A DNA stretch of 64,000 nucleotides from Nocardia terpenica (GTDB taxonomy: Bacteria; Actinomycetota; Actinomycetes; Mycobacteriales; Mycobacteriaceae), in NCBI RefSeq assembly GCF_013186535.1, contig NZ_JABMCZ010000003.1, positions 1,364,001-1,428,000 of the forward strand. The letters run 5' to 3'. The translations under genes were made by a program, and so were the position numbers. The notes beneath the pieces were generated by a model. It did not search any database. It was given only the letters and a program-made list of their open reading frames with translations, and had not been told where the DNA came from. Each line of letters opens with the position of its first letter. Within the stretch, counting starts at the first letter, position 1. Of the stretch, positions 49,565 through 57,725 are shown piece by piece.

Positions 49565-52561
49565 GTGGGCATGCGCCCCCCGACAGGCTTACCTTCGCTG
49601 TCCCGCCGCAGCCGAGTGCTGCTGGTGACGGCCCTCGTGATAGCGGCGTTGCTGCTGGTGGGTCCGCGGCTGACCGACGCCTATACCAACTGGCTGTGGT
49701 TCGGCGAGGTCGGCTTCCGCGGTGTGTACACCACGGTGCTGTTCACCCGGATCCTGCTGTTCCTGGTGGTGGCGGTCGCGGTCGGGTTCCTGATCTGGCT
49801 GGCGCTGCTGGCGGCCTACCGCGCCCGGCCGGTGTTCGTGCCGGTCTCCGGGCCCAACGACCCGATCGCGCGCTACCGCACCACGGTGATGGGTCGGCTG
49901 CGGCTGTTCGGCCTCGGCATCCCGATCCTGGTCGGCCTGCTGTCGGGGCTGGTGGCGCAGTCGAGCTGGGTGACCGTGCAGCTGTTCCTGCACGGCGGCT
50001 CCTTCCATCAGAAGGATCCGCAGTTCGGCCTGGACGTCGGCTTCTACGCCTTCGACCTGCCGTTCTACAAGATGCTGCTGAACTGGCTGTTCGTCGCGGT
50101 GGTCATCGCGTTCTTCGCGAACCTGGTGACGCACTACGTCTTCGGCGGCCTGCGGCTGTCCGGGCGGGAGGGCACGCTGACCCGCCCGGCGCGCATCCAG
50201 CTCGCGGTGATCGCGGGGCTGTTCGTGGTGCTCAAGGCGATCGCGTACTGGTTCGACCGGTACTCGCTGCTGTCGAGCACCCGCGAGGAGCCCACCTTCA
50301 CCGGCGGCTCCTACACCGATATCAACGCGGTGCTGCCCGCCAAGCTCATCCTGATGTCGATCGCGATCATCTGCGCCGTCGCCTTCTTCGCCGGAGTCGT
50401 GCTGCGGGACCTGCGGGTTCCGGCGATGGCGGCGGCGCTGCTGGTGCTGTCGTCGATCCTGGTGGGCGCGGTGTGGCCGCTGATCGTGGAGCAGTTCGAG
50501 GTGCGCCCGAACGCGGCCACCAAGGAGGCCACCTACATCGAGCGCAATATCGATGCGACGCGAAAAGCCTACGGGCTCAACGACGTTCAATACATCGACT
50601 ACAAGGGCACGCAGACCAAGGATCCGTCCGCCAGCCCGGCCGACCAGCAGACCATCCGCAACATCCGGCTGCTGGACCCGAACCTGCTGACCCAGACCTT
50701 CACCCAGCGCCAGCAGCTGCAGAACTTCTACGGCTTCCCCGACCCGCTGGACATCGACCGCTACACGATCAACGGCGAGATGCAGGACTACGTGGTGGCG
50801 GCCCGGGAACTGGTGCCGCAGTACCTGTCCAGCAACCAGACCAACTGGATCAACAAGCACACCGTCTACACCCACGGCAACGGTTTCGTCGCCTCGCCCG
50901 CCAACCGGGTCAACGTCGCGCCGCCGAAGGAGACCCAGCAGGCCGCCTCGGCGACCGCGGCGGGCAACAGCTCGACCGGCGGCGGTTACGGCTACCCGGT
51001 GTTCAATGTCGGCGATCTGTCCACGGTCAGTGACCTGTTCACGCCGAAGGACAAGGAGGCGATCAAGGTCGATCAGCCGCGCATCTATTTCGGCGAGCTG
51101 ATCTCCAAGTCCGATGCCGACTACGCCATCGTCGGCGGCAACGGGCAGCCGCCGCGCGAATACGACACGCCCACCGATCAGTACTCCTACACCGGCAAGG
51201 GCGGCGTGCCGATCGGCAACTGGTTCAACCGGCTCGCCTTCGCCGCCAAGTACGCCGAGCGCAACATCCTGTTCTCCGGCGCCATCGGGTCCGACTCGAA
51301 GATCATCTTCAACCGCAACCCGCGCGACCGCGTGCAGCAGGTGGCGCCGTGGCTGACCGCCGACGGCAACGTCTACCCGGCGGTGGTCAACGGCCGCATC
51401 CAGTGGATCGTGGACGCCTACACCACGCTGGACAACTACCCCTACGCGCAGCACACCCCGCTGGACGGGGTGGTCGAGGACAGCATCGATCAGAACACCG
51501 GGCGGATGCTGCCGCGCAAGGAGGTCAGCTACATTCGCAACTCGGTGAAGGCGACCGTCGACGCCTACGACGGCACGGTCACCCTCTACGAGGCCGATCC
51601 CTCCGATCCGGTGCTCAAGGCGTGGGAGGGCGTGTTCCCCAACGCGGTCAAACCGGCGAGCGCGATCTCGCCGGAACTGCGCGCGCACTTCCGCTACCCC
51701 GAGGACCTGTTCAAGGTGCAGCGGGAGATGCTGGCGAAGTACCACGTGAACGATCCGCGAGAGTTCTTCACCAACAACGCCTTCTGGTCGGTGCCCAGCG
51801 ATCCGACCTCCGACACCCCGACCAGCGCCAATCAGCCGCCGTACTACCTGCTGATGGGCGATCCGAAGACGGGCAAGTCGTCGTTCAAGCTGACCAGCGC
51901 CATGGTGGGCTTCAAGCGACAGTTCCTGGCCGCCTACATCTCGGTCGGATCGGACCCGGACAACTACGGCAAGTTCACGGTCCTGCAGTTGCCGACGGAC
52001 TCGCAGACGCCGGGTCCACAACAGGTGCAGACCTCGATGACCACGGACGCGCGCGTCTCCAACGAGCGAACGACGCTGACCGGTGGCAATACCAACAAGA
52101 TCAAATATGGAAACTTGTTGACGCTACCGGTCGGTGACGGCGGCATCCTCTATGTCGAACCGTGGTATCTGGAACGCAACGCCGGGCCCAATACCGCGTC
52201 GTTCCCGCAGCTGGTGCGCGTGCTGGCCAGCTACGGCGACAAGGTCGGCTATCAACCCACGCTGGGCGACGCGCTGAACGACGTCCAGGACGGCCTGGGC
52301 GCGGTGGCGACCCAGCAACCCGGTCAGGCGGCGATCAACCCGCCGGGCACGAATCCGCCGCCGGGCCAGAACAATCCACCGCCGCCGGTCACGCCGCCGC
52401 CCACCGGTTCGTCCGGTGGCAAGGACGCCGCGGTCAAGGAGCTCAACGACGCCCTGAAGGGCGTGCAGGACGCGCAGCGGTCGGGTGATCTGGGCCAGCT
52501 CGGCAAGGCCCTGGAGGGCCTGCAGAACGCGGTCAACGATTACAACAAGGCAGGCGGGTAA
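49565..52561 (+). CDS. UPF0182 large membrane protein
   Basis: A 998-residue protein, homologue of Rv3193c. The N-terminal third has seven hydrophobic segments (from VLLVTALVIAALLLVGP to AALLVLSSILVGAVWPLIV); the rest is a large soluble domain with conserved YTHGNGFVASPANRV, QPRIYFGELI and EVSYIRNSVKATVDAYDG. A Pro-rich linker (NPPPGQNNPPPPVTPPP) and a short coiled segment end it. GTG 49565 follows GGGAGAG. The family is implicated in division or envelope function in some actinobacteria; no enzymatic motif seen. Confidence 0.9.
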   Translation: MGMRPPTGLPSLSRRSRVLLVTALVIAALLLVGPRLTDAYTNWLWFGEVGFRGVYTTVLFTRILLFLVVAVAVGFLIWLALLAAYRARPVFVPVSGPNDPIARYRTTVMGRLRLFGLGIPILVGLLSGLVAQSSWVTVQLFLHGGSFHQKDPQFGLDVGFYAFDLPFYKMLLNWLFVAVVIAFFANLVTHYVFGGLRLSGREGTLTRPARIQLAVIAGLFVVLKAIAYWFDRYSLLSSTREEPTFTGGSYTDINAVLPAKLILMSIAIICAVAFFAGVVLRDLRVPAMAAALLVLSSILVGAVWPLIVEQFEVRPNAATKEATYIERNIDATRKAYGLNDVQYIDYKGTQTKDPSASPADQQTIRNIRLLDPNLLTQTFTQRQQLQNFYGFPDPLDIDRYTINGEMQDYVVAARELVPQYLSSNQTNWINKHTVYTHGNGFVASPANRVNVAPPKETQQAASATAAGNSSTGGGYGYPVFNVGDLSTVSDLFTPKDKEAIKVDQPRIYFGELISKSDADYAIVGGNGQPPREYDTPTDQYSYTGKGGVPIGNWFNRLAFAAKYAERNILFSGAIGSDSKIIFNRNPRDRVQQVAPWLTADGNVYPAVVNGRIQWIVDAYTTLDNYPYAQHTPLDGVVEDSIDQNTGRMLPRKEVSYIRNSVKATVDAYDGTVTLYEADPSDPVLKAWEGVFPNAVKPASAISPELRAHFRYPEDLFKVQREMLAKYHVNDPREFFTNNAFWSVPSDPTSDTPTSANQPPYYLLMGDPKTGKSSFKLTSAMVGFKRQFLAAYISVGSDPDNYGKFTVLQLPTDSQTPGPQQVQTSMTTDARVSNERTTLTGGNTNKIKYGNLLTLPVGDGGILYVEPWYLERNAGPNTASFPQLVRVLASYGDKVGYQPTLGDALNDVQDGLGAVATQQPGQAAINPPGTNPPPGQNNPPPPVTPPPTGSSGGKDAAVKELNDALKGVQDAQRSGDLGQLGKALEGLQNAVNDYNKAGG

Positions 52562-52576
52562 CGCCCGGTCCGACGA

Positions 52577-52615
52577 CGAAGGGCGCTGTCCCCCGGTGGG
52601 AGGCAGCGCCCTTCG
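52577..52615. terminator. Bidirectional terminator between UPF0182 and rpf genes
   Basis: CGAAGGGCGCTG (52577-52588) and CAGCGCCCTTCG (52604-52615) form a 12-bp perfect stem with a 15-nt loop between convergent stop codons. Confidence 0.85.
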
Positions 52616-52633
52616 TGATTACGCGGAGGATCG

Positions 52634-53188
52634 TCAGTGGCCCAGCGACTCGATCAGGCTGCTGTTCTGCTGCAGGATCTGCTGGTACTGCCCGTCGAAG
52701 CCGAACTGCTTGGCGACCTGCTCGCCCGCGCTCTTGGCCTGGTCGATCAGGACCTGGCGATCGGTGGGCGCCGGGGCCGGAGCCGGGGCGGGAGCGGGCG
52801 CGGGCTGCGGCGCCGCCTCCTGGGTGTCGGAGGCGTCCTCGGCGGAGGCGCCCCAGCGCAGATACTTGCCGCAGACGGGCCAGGCGCCCGCACCCTGGGT
52901 GGCGAGCACGTTCTCCGCGACGCGGACCTGCTCCTCCTTGCTGGCCTGATTGGCCATGCCGCTGCCACCGTTGGCTCGCCAGGTGCTCTGCGTGAACTGC
53001 AGGCCCCCGTAGTAGCCGTTGCCGGTGTTGATATGCCAGTTACCGCCGCTCTCGCACTGAGCGACGCCGTCCCAGTCGTGGGTGGCGGCCGAGGCGGTGC
53101 CCGACATGGCGAACGGGACGGCAACAAGGGCGCCGGTGACGGCGGCGAAGCCGAGGGCGCGACTGCTGATCTTCCGGTTCTTGTGCAT
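52634..53188 (-). CDS. Resuscitation-promoting factor-like transglycosylase
   Basis: A 184-residue secreted muralytic enzyme. Signal peptide to ASA-ATHDW; the Rpf domain follows at once, with WDGVAQCESGGNW holding the catalytic Glu, NGYYGGLQFTQSTW, and EQVRVAENVLATQGAGAWPVCG. An Ala-Pro repeat linker (about 125-145) leads to a helical tail. ATG 53188 has GGGGAGG upstream. RpfA-type genes have long, sometimes riboswitch-controlled leaders; see the upstream region. Confidence 0.9.
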   Translation of the reverse strand: MHKNRKISSRALGFAAVTGALVAVPFAMSGTASAATHDWDGVAQCESGGNWHINTGNGYYGGLQFTQSTWRANGGSGMANQASKEEQVRVAENVLATQGAGAWPVCGKYLRWGASAEDASDTQEAAPQPAPAPAPAPAPAPTDRQVLIDQAKSAGEQVAKQFGFDGQYQQILQQNSSLIESLGH

Positions 53189-53212
53189 GGTGGTTTCCCT
53201 CCCCGTGCCCAC

Positions 53213-53750
53213 CTGCCCGGCGGTCGCCCGCCGAGTCCCTGCCCCCAGGTGTCGGGGTTGGCCGAATCGCGGGGCAGGGCCCGGTGTGCAGCGATCCGGT
53301 TCGGAGGCCCGTCACAGGTTTGTTCGAGGCCGAGAATGACCATAACGAAGCAATCTCGGCAGATCACGTCTTGATAACATCGAGAATTGCATGAAACGTA
53401 TAACCGAGAAATCGGTGTCGATGCAGGTTGGCTATGCTGTATTTCAAAATTCTGGACGGTATGTTATCTACTCGTTATGTGTTGCAGATCACTTCGAGAT
53501 AGTGACGTGGATCACGTTTTCCACCCCCTGCGCCGGTAGACGCGCGCATGCGGGCCCGATATATAGGGCTCGCGTGGGAGGGTGCCGCCCCGGCGGTCTC
53601 CGCGTCCTCCCGCTGGGGCGGCCCGATCGCGGCTCGGCGCGACCCCGGCAAGATCTCGGTGAGCTAGCTCACCTCGTGCCCCGCCGCGCCCCGTCGTGAC
53701 CGGATCATGATCATCTGCTCGACCTCCGAAATCCGCTCTGACCACACGAT
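53213..53750. other. Long intergenic region upstream of the rpf gene
   Basis: About 540 nt with no credible gene. The part nearest rpf (53213-53320, reverse strand) is GC-rich and structured, with ACCTGGGGGCAGGG and GGCGGGCGACCGCCG hairpins. Further out (53380-53530) it is unusually AT-rich, with TTATC-like boxes. A c-di-AMP (ydaO) riboswitch is known upstream of rpfA in some actinobacteria; the needed core cannot be confirmed by eye. Confidence 0.4.
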
Positions 53751-53780
53751 TTGCGATTCTTCCGAACCTCTGTGTAATGT
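53751..53780 (+). promoter_or_regulatory. Promoter of the first initiator tRNA gene
   Basis: TTGCGA (53751-53756), an 18-bp spacer, TAATGT (53775-53780), then 12 nt to the tRNA. The same TGTGTAATGT or GTGTAATGT -10 region precedes the second tRNA at 55634-55639. Confidence 0.65.
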
Positions 53781-53792
53781 TGTGTTCACCGA

Positions 53793-53866
53793 CGCGGGGT
53801 GGAGCAGCTCGGTAGCTCGCTGGGCTCATAACCCAGAGGTCGCAGGTTCAAATCCTGTCCCCGCTA
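53793..53866 (+). tRNA. Initiator tRNA-fMet (CAT), copy 1
   Basis: A 74-nt cloverleaf beginning CGCGGGG, with anticodon arm CTGGG-CTCATAA-CCCAG. The three G:C pairs at the base of the anticodon stem and the unpaired C1-U72 acceptor end are initiator hallmarks. CCA is not encoded (CTA follows A73). Identical to copy 2. Confidence 0.95.
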
Positions 53867-53874
53867 CTAGCGAG

Positions 53875-53909
53875 AACGGCCCTGAACGAAATGTTCAGGG
53901 CCGTTTTTT
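53875..53909 (+). terminator. Intrinsic terminator of tRNA-fMet copy 1
   Basis: AACGGCCCTGAAC, loop GAAAT, GTTCAGGGCCGTT, then TTTT: a 13-bp stem with a T-run. The next 298 nt, up to rpmB, contain TAGGAT -10-like boxes (about 53957 and 54129) and no gene. Confidence 0.92.
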
Positions 53910-54207
53910 ATGTTTGCGGATTCATGGCGCGGCTCGGCTCCGAGTTGGGTGATCTGCTAGGATCTTCGCGGAACTCGTATGAGCGCGGGCGTGGCTGGTG
54001 GCCCTGGATCCCGATCCCGGTGTCGACTCGTACGAGGGGTTCCGATTCCGTCACCTGGAGTGTTCCGGCTGCTGGACAGGCAGCCGGGTCGTTCCTGGGG
54101 CGGTGGCTTCGAAGCCGCGGGCCCACGCTAGGATCCAACAGGCTGGAGGTGTCGTCGCGACGACATTGCCTCTGCGCCTCGGACGTGAATGACGATACGG
54201 AGAGATG

Positions 54208-54441
54208 ATGTCCAAGCACTGCGACGTATGCAGCAAGGAGCCCCGCTTCGGCCGGCAGATTGCCCGTCTGGGCGTCCGTGCTCAGAAGCGGCGGATCAAG
54301 GGCCGCTCGGCGCGTATGTTCTACCCGAACATCCAGTCGGTCAAGACCGTCGTCAACGGCACCTCGATGCGCCTGAACGTCTGCACCTCCTGCCTGAAGG
54401 CGGGCAAGGTCGCTCGTAAGACCTCGCTGGCCCGCGTCTAG
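54208..54441 (+). CDS. rpmB: 50S ribosomal protein L28, zinc-binding (C+) form
   Basis: A 77-residue ribosomal protein. KHCDVCSKEPRFG and LNVCTSCLKAGK each hold a CxxC pair, so this is the C+ zinc-binding paralogue; YPNIQSVKTVVNGTSMRLNVC is the L28 core. ATG 54208 is preferred to the ATG directly before it because GGAGAG (54199-54204) leaves no room for 54205. Confidence 0.93.
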   Translation: MSKHCDVCSKEPRFGRQIARLGVRAQKRRIKGRSARMFYPNIQSVKTVVNGTSMRLNVCTSCLKAGKVARKTSLARV

Positions 54442-54452
54442 CAGGTTGGCTG

Positions 54453-54480
54453 GCCCGCAATCGTCGACGACGTTGCGGGC
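54453..54480. terminator. Terminator after rpmB
   Basis: GCCCGCAA and TTGCGGGC pair, with the inner TCGTCGACGACG also self-complementary, giving a nearly continuous hairpin between convergent rpmB and the methyltransferase gene. Confidence 0.85.
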
Positions 54481-54492
54481 TTCAGCACTTTC

Positions 54493-55542
54493 TCAGCGGC
54501 GTTCCGCCATCACGGTCACCTCGTGCCGATTGTGATGCAACTGCCGCGCACCACGCACCGTATATTTCGCGTCCAACAGGCGTAGGCAGCGGCGGACCGT
54601 TTCCACCGGCCGATGCGGGCCCAGCTTCAAGGTCAGTACCGCCAGGGCTCCCGGCCGCAAACGTTCCGCAGCCGCCAGCATCACCTTGCACGACAGCTCC
54701 GGCGCCATCTTCATGTCGTTGACGACCATGTCGAAGCGCTGGCGTTCGGAGCGGAAGAACTCTCCCGCGGTCGTCCGAACATGCCGCACCCCGCGATCGT
54801 GTCGCAGCCGATCGTCGAGATCGCCGGGATCGATCGCCCATACGCTCATTCCGTAGCTCCGCAGCACCCGGGTCCAGCCACCCGGGCTGGCGCCCAGATC
54901 CACGGCCGAACCGTCCGCCGGGGGAGTGATCCCGAAGACCTGAACGGCCTCCTCCAGCTTGAACTCCGCGCGCGAAATCTGATCGCTGCTCCGGGACAAG
55001 CGAATTCGCCCGCCGGGCCAATCGCTCAACTGCTCCGCCGCGGCCGCCGTACCGACCAGCAATCCGGTATCGGTGAGACACAGCGACAGCGCGTGCGACA
55101 GCCCGGCGCGCCCGGTCGCGATCCCCGACTCGGTCAGCACCTTCATGCTGTGCTGCGCCAATTCGGCTGTGCCGTAAGGCATTTTGACCTGGCCGCTGAT
55201 CCAGCACTGCACCGCCAGCTCGGCCGCGCCCGCCTGTTCGGCCACCCGCCGCACCACGGCCCCCACGGCATCCAGATCGGCCGCGTCCTCGACCGACACC
55301 TCGGCCCGCTCGACGGTCAGATGCCGAATGAACGCCAGCGGCTCCTCCCGACACGCCCGCGCAAGCTCCTCGATCCGCACCCCACCCCCGGAAATCCGGC
55401 CGAGATCCGGCCCCAGCCGCTCGATCTCCGGCCCCCCACCCCCGGCCCCCTTCGCGCCGTACAGATCCCGCAGTTCCCGCTCGGCGGCCGGAAAGTAGTC
55501 GGAGGAGGTGGAAAACAGCACTCGCTCACGATAATCGGCCAT
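54493..55542 (-). CDS. RlmM/FtsJ-like 2'-O-ribose methyltransferase
   Basis: A 349-residue protein. The C-terminal half is a RrmJ-fold methyltransferase: SRAEFKL (catalytic Lys), VDLGASPGGWTRVL (SAM site), MVVNDMKM (Asp), LTLKLG (Lys), HEVTVMA (Glu), giving the K-D-K-E tetrad. The N-terminal half (residues 1-190) resembles a THUMP-like RNA-binding region. It probably modifies rRNA or tRNA. ATATTA on the plus strand at 55551-55556 reads TAATAT on the reverse strand, a leaderless promoter for ATG 55542. Confidence 0.87.
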   Translation of the reverse strand: MADYRERVLFSTSSDYFPAAERELRDLYGAKGAGGGGPEIERLGPDLGRISGGGVRIEELARACREEPLAFIRHLTVERAEVSVEDAADLDAVGAVVRRVAEQAGAAELAVQCWISGQVKMPYGTAELAQHSMKVLTESGIATGRAGLSHALSLCLTDTGLLVGTAAAAEQLSDWPGGRIRLSRSSDQISRAEFKLEEAVQVFGITPPADGSAVDLGASPGGWTRVLRSYGMSVWAIDPGDLDDRLRHDRGVRHVRTTAGEFFRSERQRFDMVVNDMKMAPELSCKVMLAAAERLRPGALAVLTLKLGPHRPVETVRRCLRLLDAKYTVRGARQLHHNRHEVTVMAERR

Positions 55543-55651
55543 GACGCACGATATTAACGGAGCCGAACCCCCTCACCCCCCGCCGCCCCGCCCCCCGAAC
55601 CCACCCCCCTGCAAACCCCCGTTCCCCGGTGTGTAATGTAGTCCGTACCAC

Positions 55652-55725
55652 CGCGGGGTGGAGCAGCTCGGTAGCTCGCTGGGCTCATAACCCAGAGGTC
55701 GCAGGTTCAAATCCTGTCCCCGCTA
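55652..55725 (+). tRNA. Initiator tRNA-fMet (CAT), copy 2
   Basis: Identical over all 74 nt to copy 1, with the same following CTAGCGA. Preceded by TAATGT at 55634-55639. The integrase gene ends 25 nt downstream, so the 3' end of this gene is the likely attachment site of the element to its right. Confidence 0.95.
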
Positions 55726-55730
55726 CTAGC

Positions 55731-55777
55731 GACCCAGGTCAGAAGGTTAATCACCGACTGGCCTGGGTCTTCTTTTT
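55731..55777 (+). terminator. Terminator of tRNA-fMet copy 2
   Basis: GACCCAGG (55731-55738) and CCTGGGTC (55762-55769) with a 23-nt loop, then TTCTTTTT. It differs from the copy 1 terminator. The integrase stop codon lies in its loop, so the hairpin may serve both strands or belong to the element. Confidence 0.65.
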
Positions 55778-57115
55778 GGGTCGAGTCTCCACTTTGTCTC
55801 CACTATTGATGACGGAGTCCAGGATGCCCGCGACCTCGAACCGGACCGTCCCGCGCTTCATGTAGACGTCCTGCGTCATGGACACCTGGGCGTGGCCGAG
55901 CTGGTCCGCAGCCACTCGCGCCGACATCTCGGCGTCGTCGATCAGGGTTGCTACGGTCTTGCGGAACGAGTGACCGGTGATGTCCCCGACGCCGAGCGCT
56001 GCGCGTACCCGCCGCCACTGATCGTTGACGTTCGTCGGATCGCGCAGCGTCCCCGTACTCGACGGGAATAGCGTCTGGACGTGTTCGTCGGTGTCGGTGT
56101 CGGGTCGGGTGGCATCGTCATCGTCGGACTGGAGCTCCGCAATGCGTCGCTGCAACATGACGACGGCGTAGTCCGGCAGCGCGAGTGTGCGCCGCTTGTT
56201 CTTCGGCATCTTGGGGTCGTAATCGTTGGTCAGGCGCCGCAGACCGACCTTGGGTATGCGCACGATGTGCCCAGTTACTTCGATAGTCTTGGTTTCAGGA
56301 TCAAAATTCTCGGGCAAGAACGCCAACAACTCGGCCATACGGACACCCGTCGCGGTGAACATCGTGATCAGATCGGCGAGATCGGCTTTTCGGCAGTATT
56401 CGGCCACGGTCGGAATCCGGTATTGCTTCTTGCTCTTTCGCTGCTCGCCCGCCGATTCGGAATCCTTGCCCGTTGGCAGCGCGGGACACGGGGCATCGCT
56501 TTCCTGAACATCGTGAAGCAGCTGGCGCAGTTGCTCCGGTTCGAGAGCTTGTGTGGTTCGTGACGGTGTGGTGTCCACAGATCGAGTTTCACGAACAGGG
56601 TTCTCGCTCCAGACGTCGAAGCGGACGCCCATGCCGCACATTCCAGTCAGAACGGTTCGGCAGGTCTTTGCATCAGCCGCGCCCTGGTTGCTTTCGACGG
56701 TTCGTATGAAGCGTTCGAGGCGCTGGGTGGTGACTTCGCCTAGACGGACTCCCCCGAGCCCCTTGATGATGATCTTGGCTACATGGTCGTAGCGTTGGAG
56801 CGTGTTGCTCGCCCGGCCCAGCTCGACCAGATGCGCGCGATAGTTTTTCCAGAGTGTCGCCACGGTGGTGTCCCGGGTGATCTCCTCATCGTCGCTCGTG
56901 GCGAAGATGCGGTTTTTCAAATGGTCGATCAGCACTCGTTCGGCGGCGGCGCCCTTCCTGTCGACGACGCCGGTCGGCGTATGGCGGCGCGCTCGACGGG
57001 TGATTCCGTCGAGATCGCGTACCCAGCAGTCCGCGTACCAGCGGCCTGGTTCGATCTCGGTTCGTTGGATGTGACCCCACGTCCCGAGAGTCATCGGTGG
57101 ACGTCCACGTCCCAC
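55751..57115 (-). CDS. int: Tyrosine recombinase / phage-type integrase
   Basis: A 454-residue integrase. N-terminal arm-binding domain and SAM-like core-binding domain (TTVATLWKNYRAHLVELGRASNTLQRYDHV), then the catalytic domain: first Arg in FTATGVRMAELLAF, HSFRKTVATLIDD (H-x-x-R), LGHAQVSMTQDVYM with the third-box His and nucleophilic Tyr. The assigned start is GTG 57115 (VGRGRPPM), with ATG 57094 also possible. The gene points to the tRNA, and its stop is 25 nt from it. Two direct repeats lie in its promoter region. Confidence 0.93.
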   Translation of the reverse strand: MGRGRPPMTLGTWGHIQRTEIEPGRWYADCWVRDLDGITRRARRHTPTGVVDRKGAAAERVLIDHLKNRIFATSDDEEITRDTTVATLWKNYRAHLVELGRASNTLQRYDHVAKIIIKGLGGVRLGEVTTQRLERFIRTVESNQGAADAKTCRTVLTGMCGMGVRFDVWSENPVRETRSVDTTPSRTTQALEPEQLRQLLHDVQESDAPCPALPTGKDSESAGEQRKSKKQYRIPTVAEYCRKADLADLITMFTATGVRMAELLAFLPENFDPETKTIEVTGHIVRIPKVGLRRLTNDYDPKMPKNKRRTLALPDYAVVMLQRRIAELQSDDDDATRPDTDTDEHVQTLFPSSTGTLRDPTNVNDQWRRVRAALGVGDITGHSFRKTVATLIDDAEMSARVAADQLGHAQVSMTQDVYMKRGTVRFEVAGILDSVINSGDKVETRPKKKTQASR

Positions 57116-57133
57116 GGTCAGACCTCCTTGGTT

Positions 57134-57170
57134 GATTACACGTTAAACAACGATCTAATGATTACACGTT
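57134..57170. promoter_or_regulatory. Direct repeats upstream of the integrase
   Basis: GATTACACGTT occurs at 57134-57144 and 57160-57170, the same strand, 26 nt apart, in an AT-rich stretch between int and the divergent HTH gene. Candidate binding sites for the tandem-HTH regulator or arm sites of the integrase. Confidence 0.55.
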
Positions 57171-57231
57171 TTGACTCCATGTGAGTGTTGTCGGAACCTT
57201 GGCGGGTCATGACGTGGACGGCTGACCTCGG

Positions 57232-57678
57232 ATGAAGCACCCAGCGCTACGGGGATTTGACCCGCGGCGGCTGGCCGATGCGCGGGCAGCCGCAGGGATG
57301 ACAGTGGGTGACCTTGCTCGGATGTCAGGGGTCGGGCCAAGCGCTATCTACAACTGGGAGTCGGGCTACCGAACGCCTCAGCCGGATTCCATCGCCCGGG
57401 TCGCCTCCGCGCTCGGGCTGACGATCGAAGAATTCGTCCGGATACCTCTTGGCGAACGAACCTTGGTTGATCTGCGCGTCATGGCTGGGTTGACACAGCC
57501 GCAGCTGGCCATGCGGATTGGCTTGAGCACGCAGATGCTCGGCATGATCGAGCGGGCCGAACGGGCACTCGACGACGAACGCGCTACTGCTCTCGCACAT
57601 GAGTTGGGTGTCAGCCTTGAAGTCGTGCGCGCAGGATACGAGCGTGCGCGTATTCGCCCGCCTGGTACTCCAGCCTGA
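57232..57678 (+). CDS. Regulator with two XRE-type HTH domains
   Basis: A 148-residue protein containing two similar HTH_3 units: RLADARAAAGMTVGDLARMSGVGPSAIYNWESG (about residues 13-45) and LRVMAGLTQPQLAMRIGLSTQMLGMIERAER (about 80-110). There is no sensor domain. It is divergent from the integrase and close to the direct repeats, so it probably controls excision or maintenance of the element. Tandem HTH domains in one chain could bind two half-sites, matching two spaced repeats. Confidence 0.8.
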   Translation: MKHPALRGFDPRRLADARAAAGMTVGDLARMSGVGPSAIYNWESGYRTPQPDSIARVASALGLTIEEFVRIPLGERTLVDLRVMAGLTQPQLAMRIGLSTQMLGMIERAERALDDERATALAHELGVSLEVVRAGYERARIRPPGTPA

Positions 57679-57725
57679 ATCTGGCTGTGACATGCCAAAT
57701 CTTGTGCGGCAGAAGGTCGTAGCCA

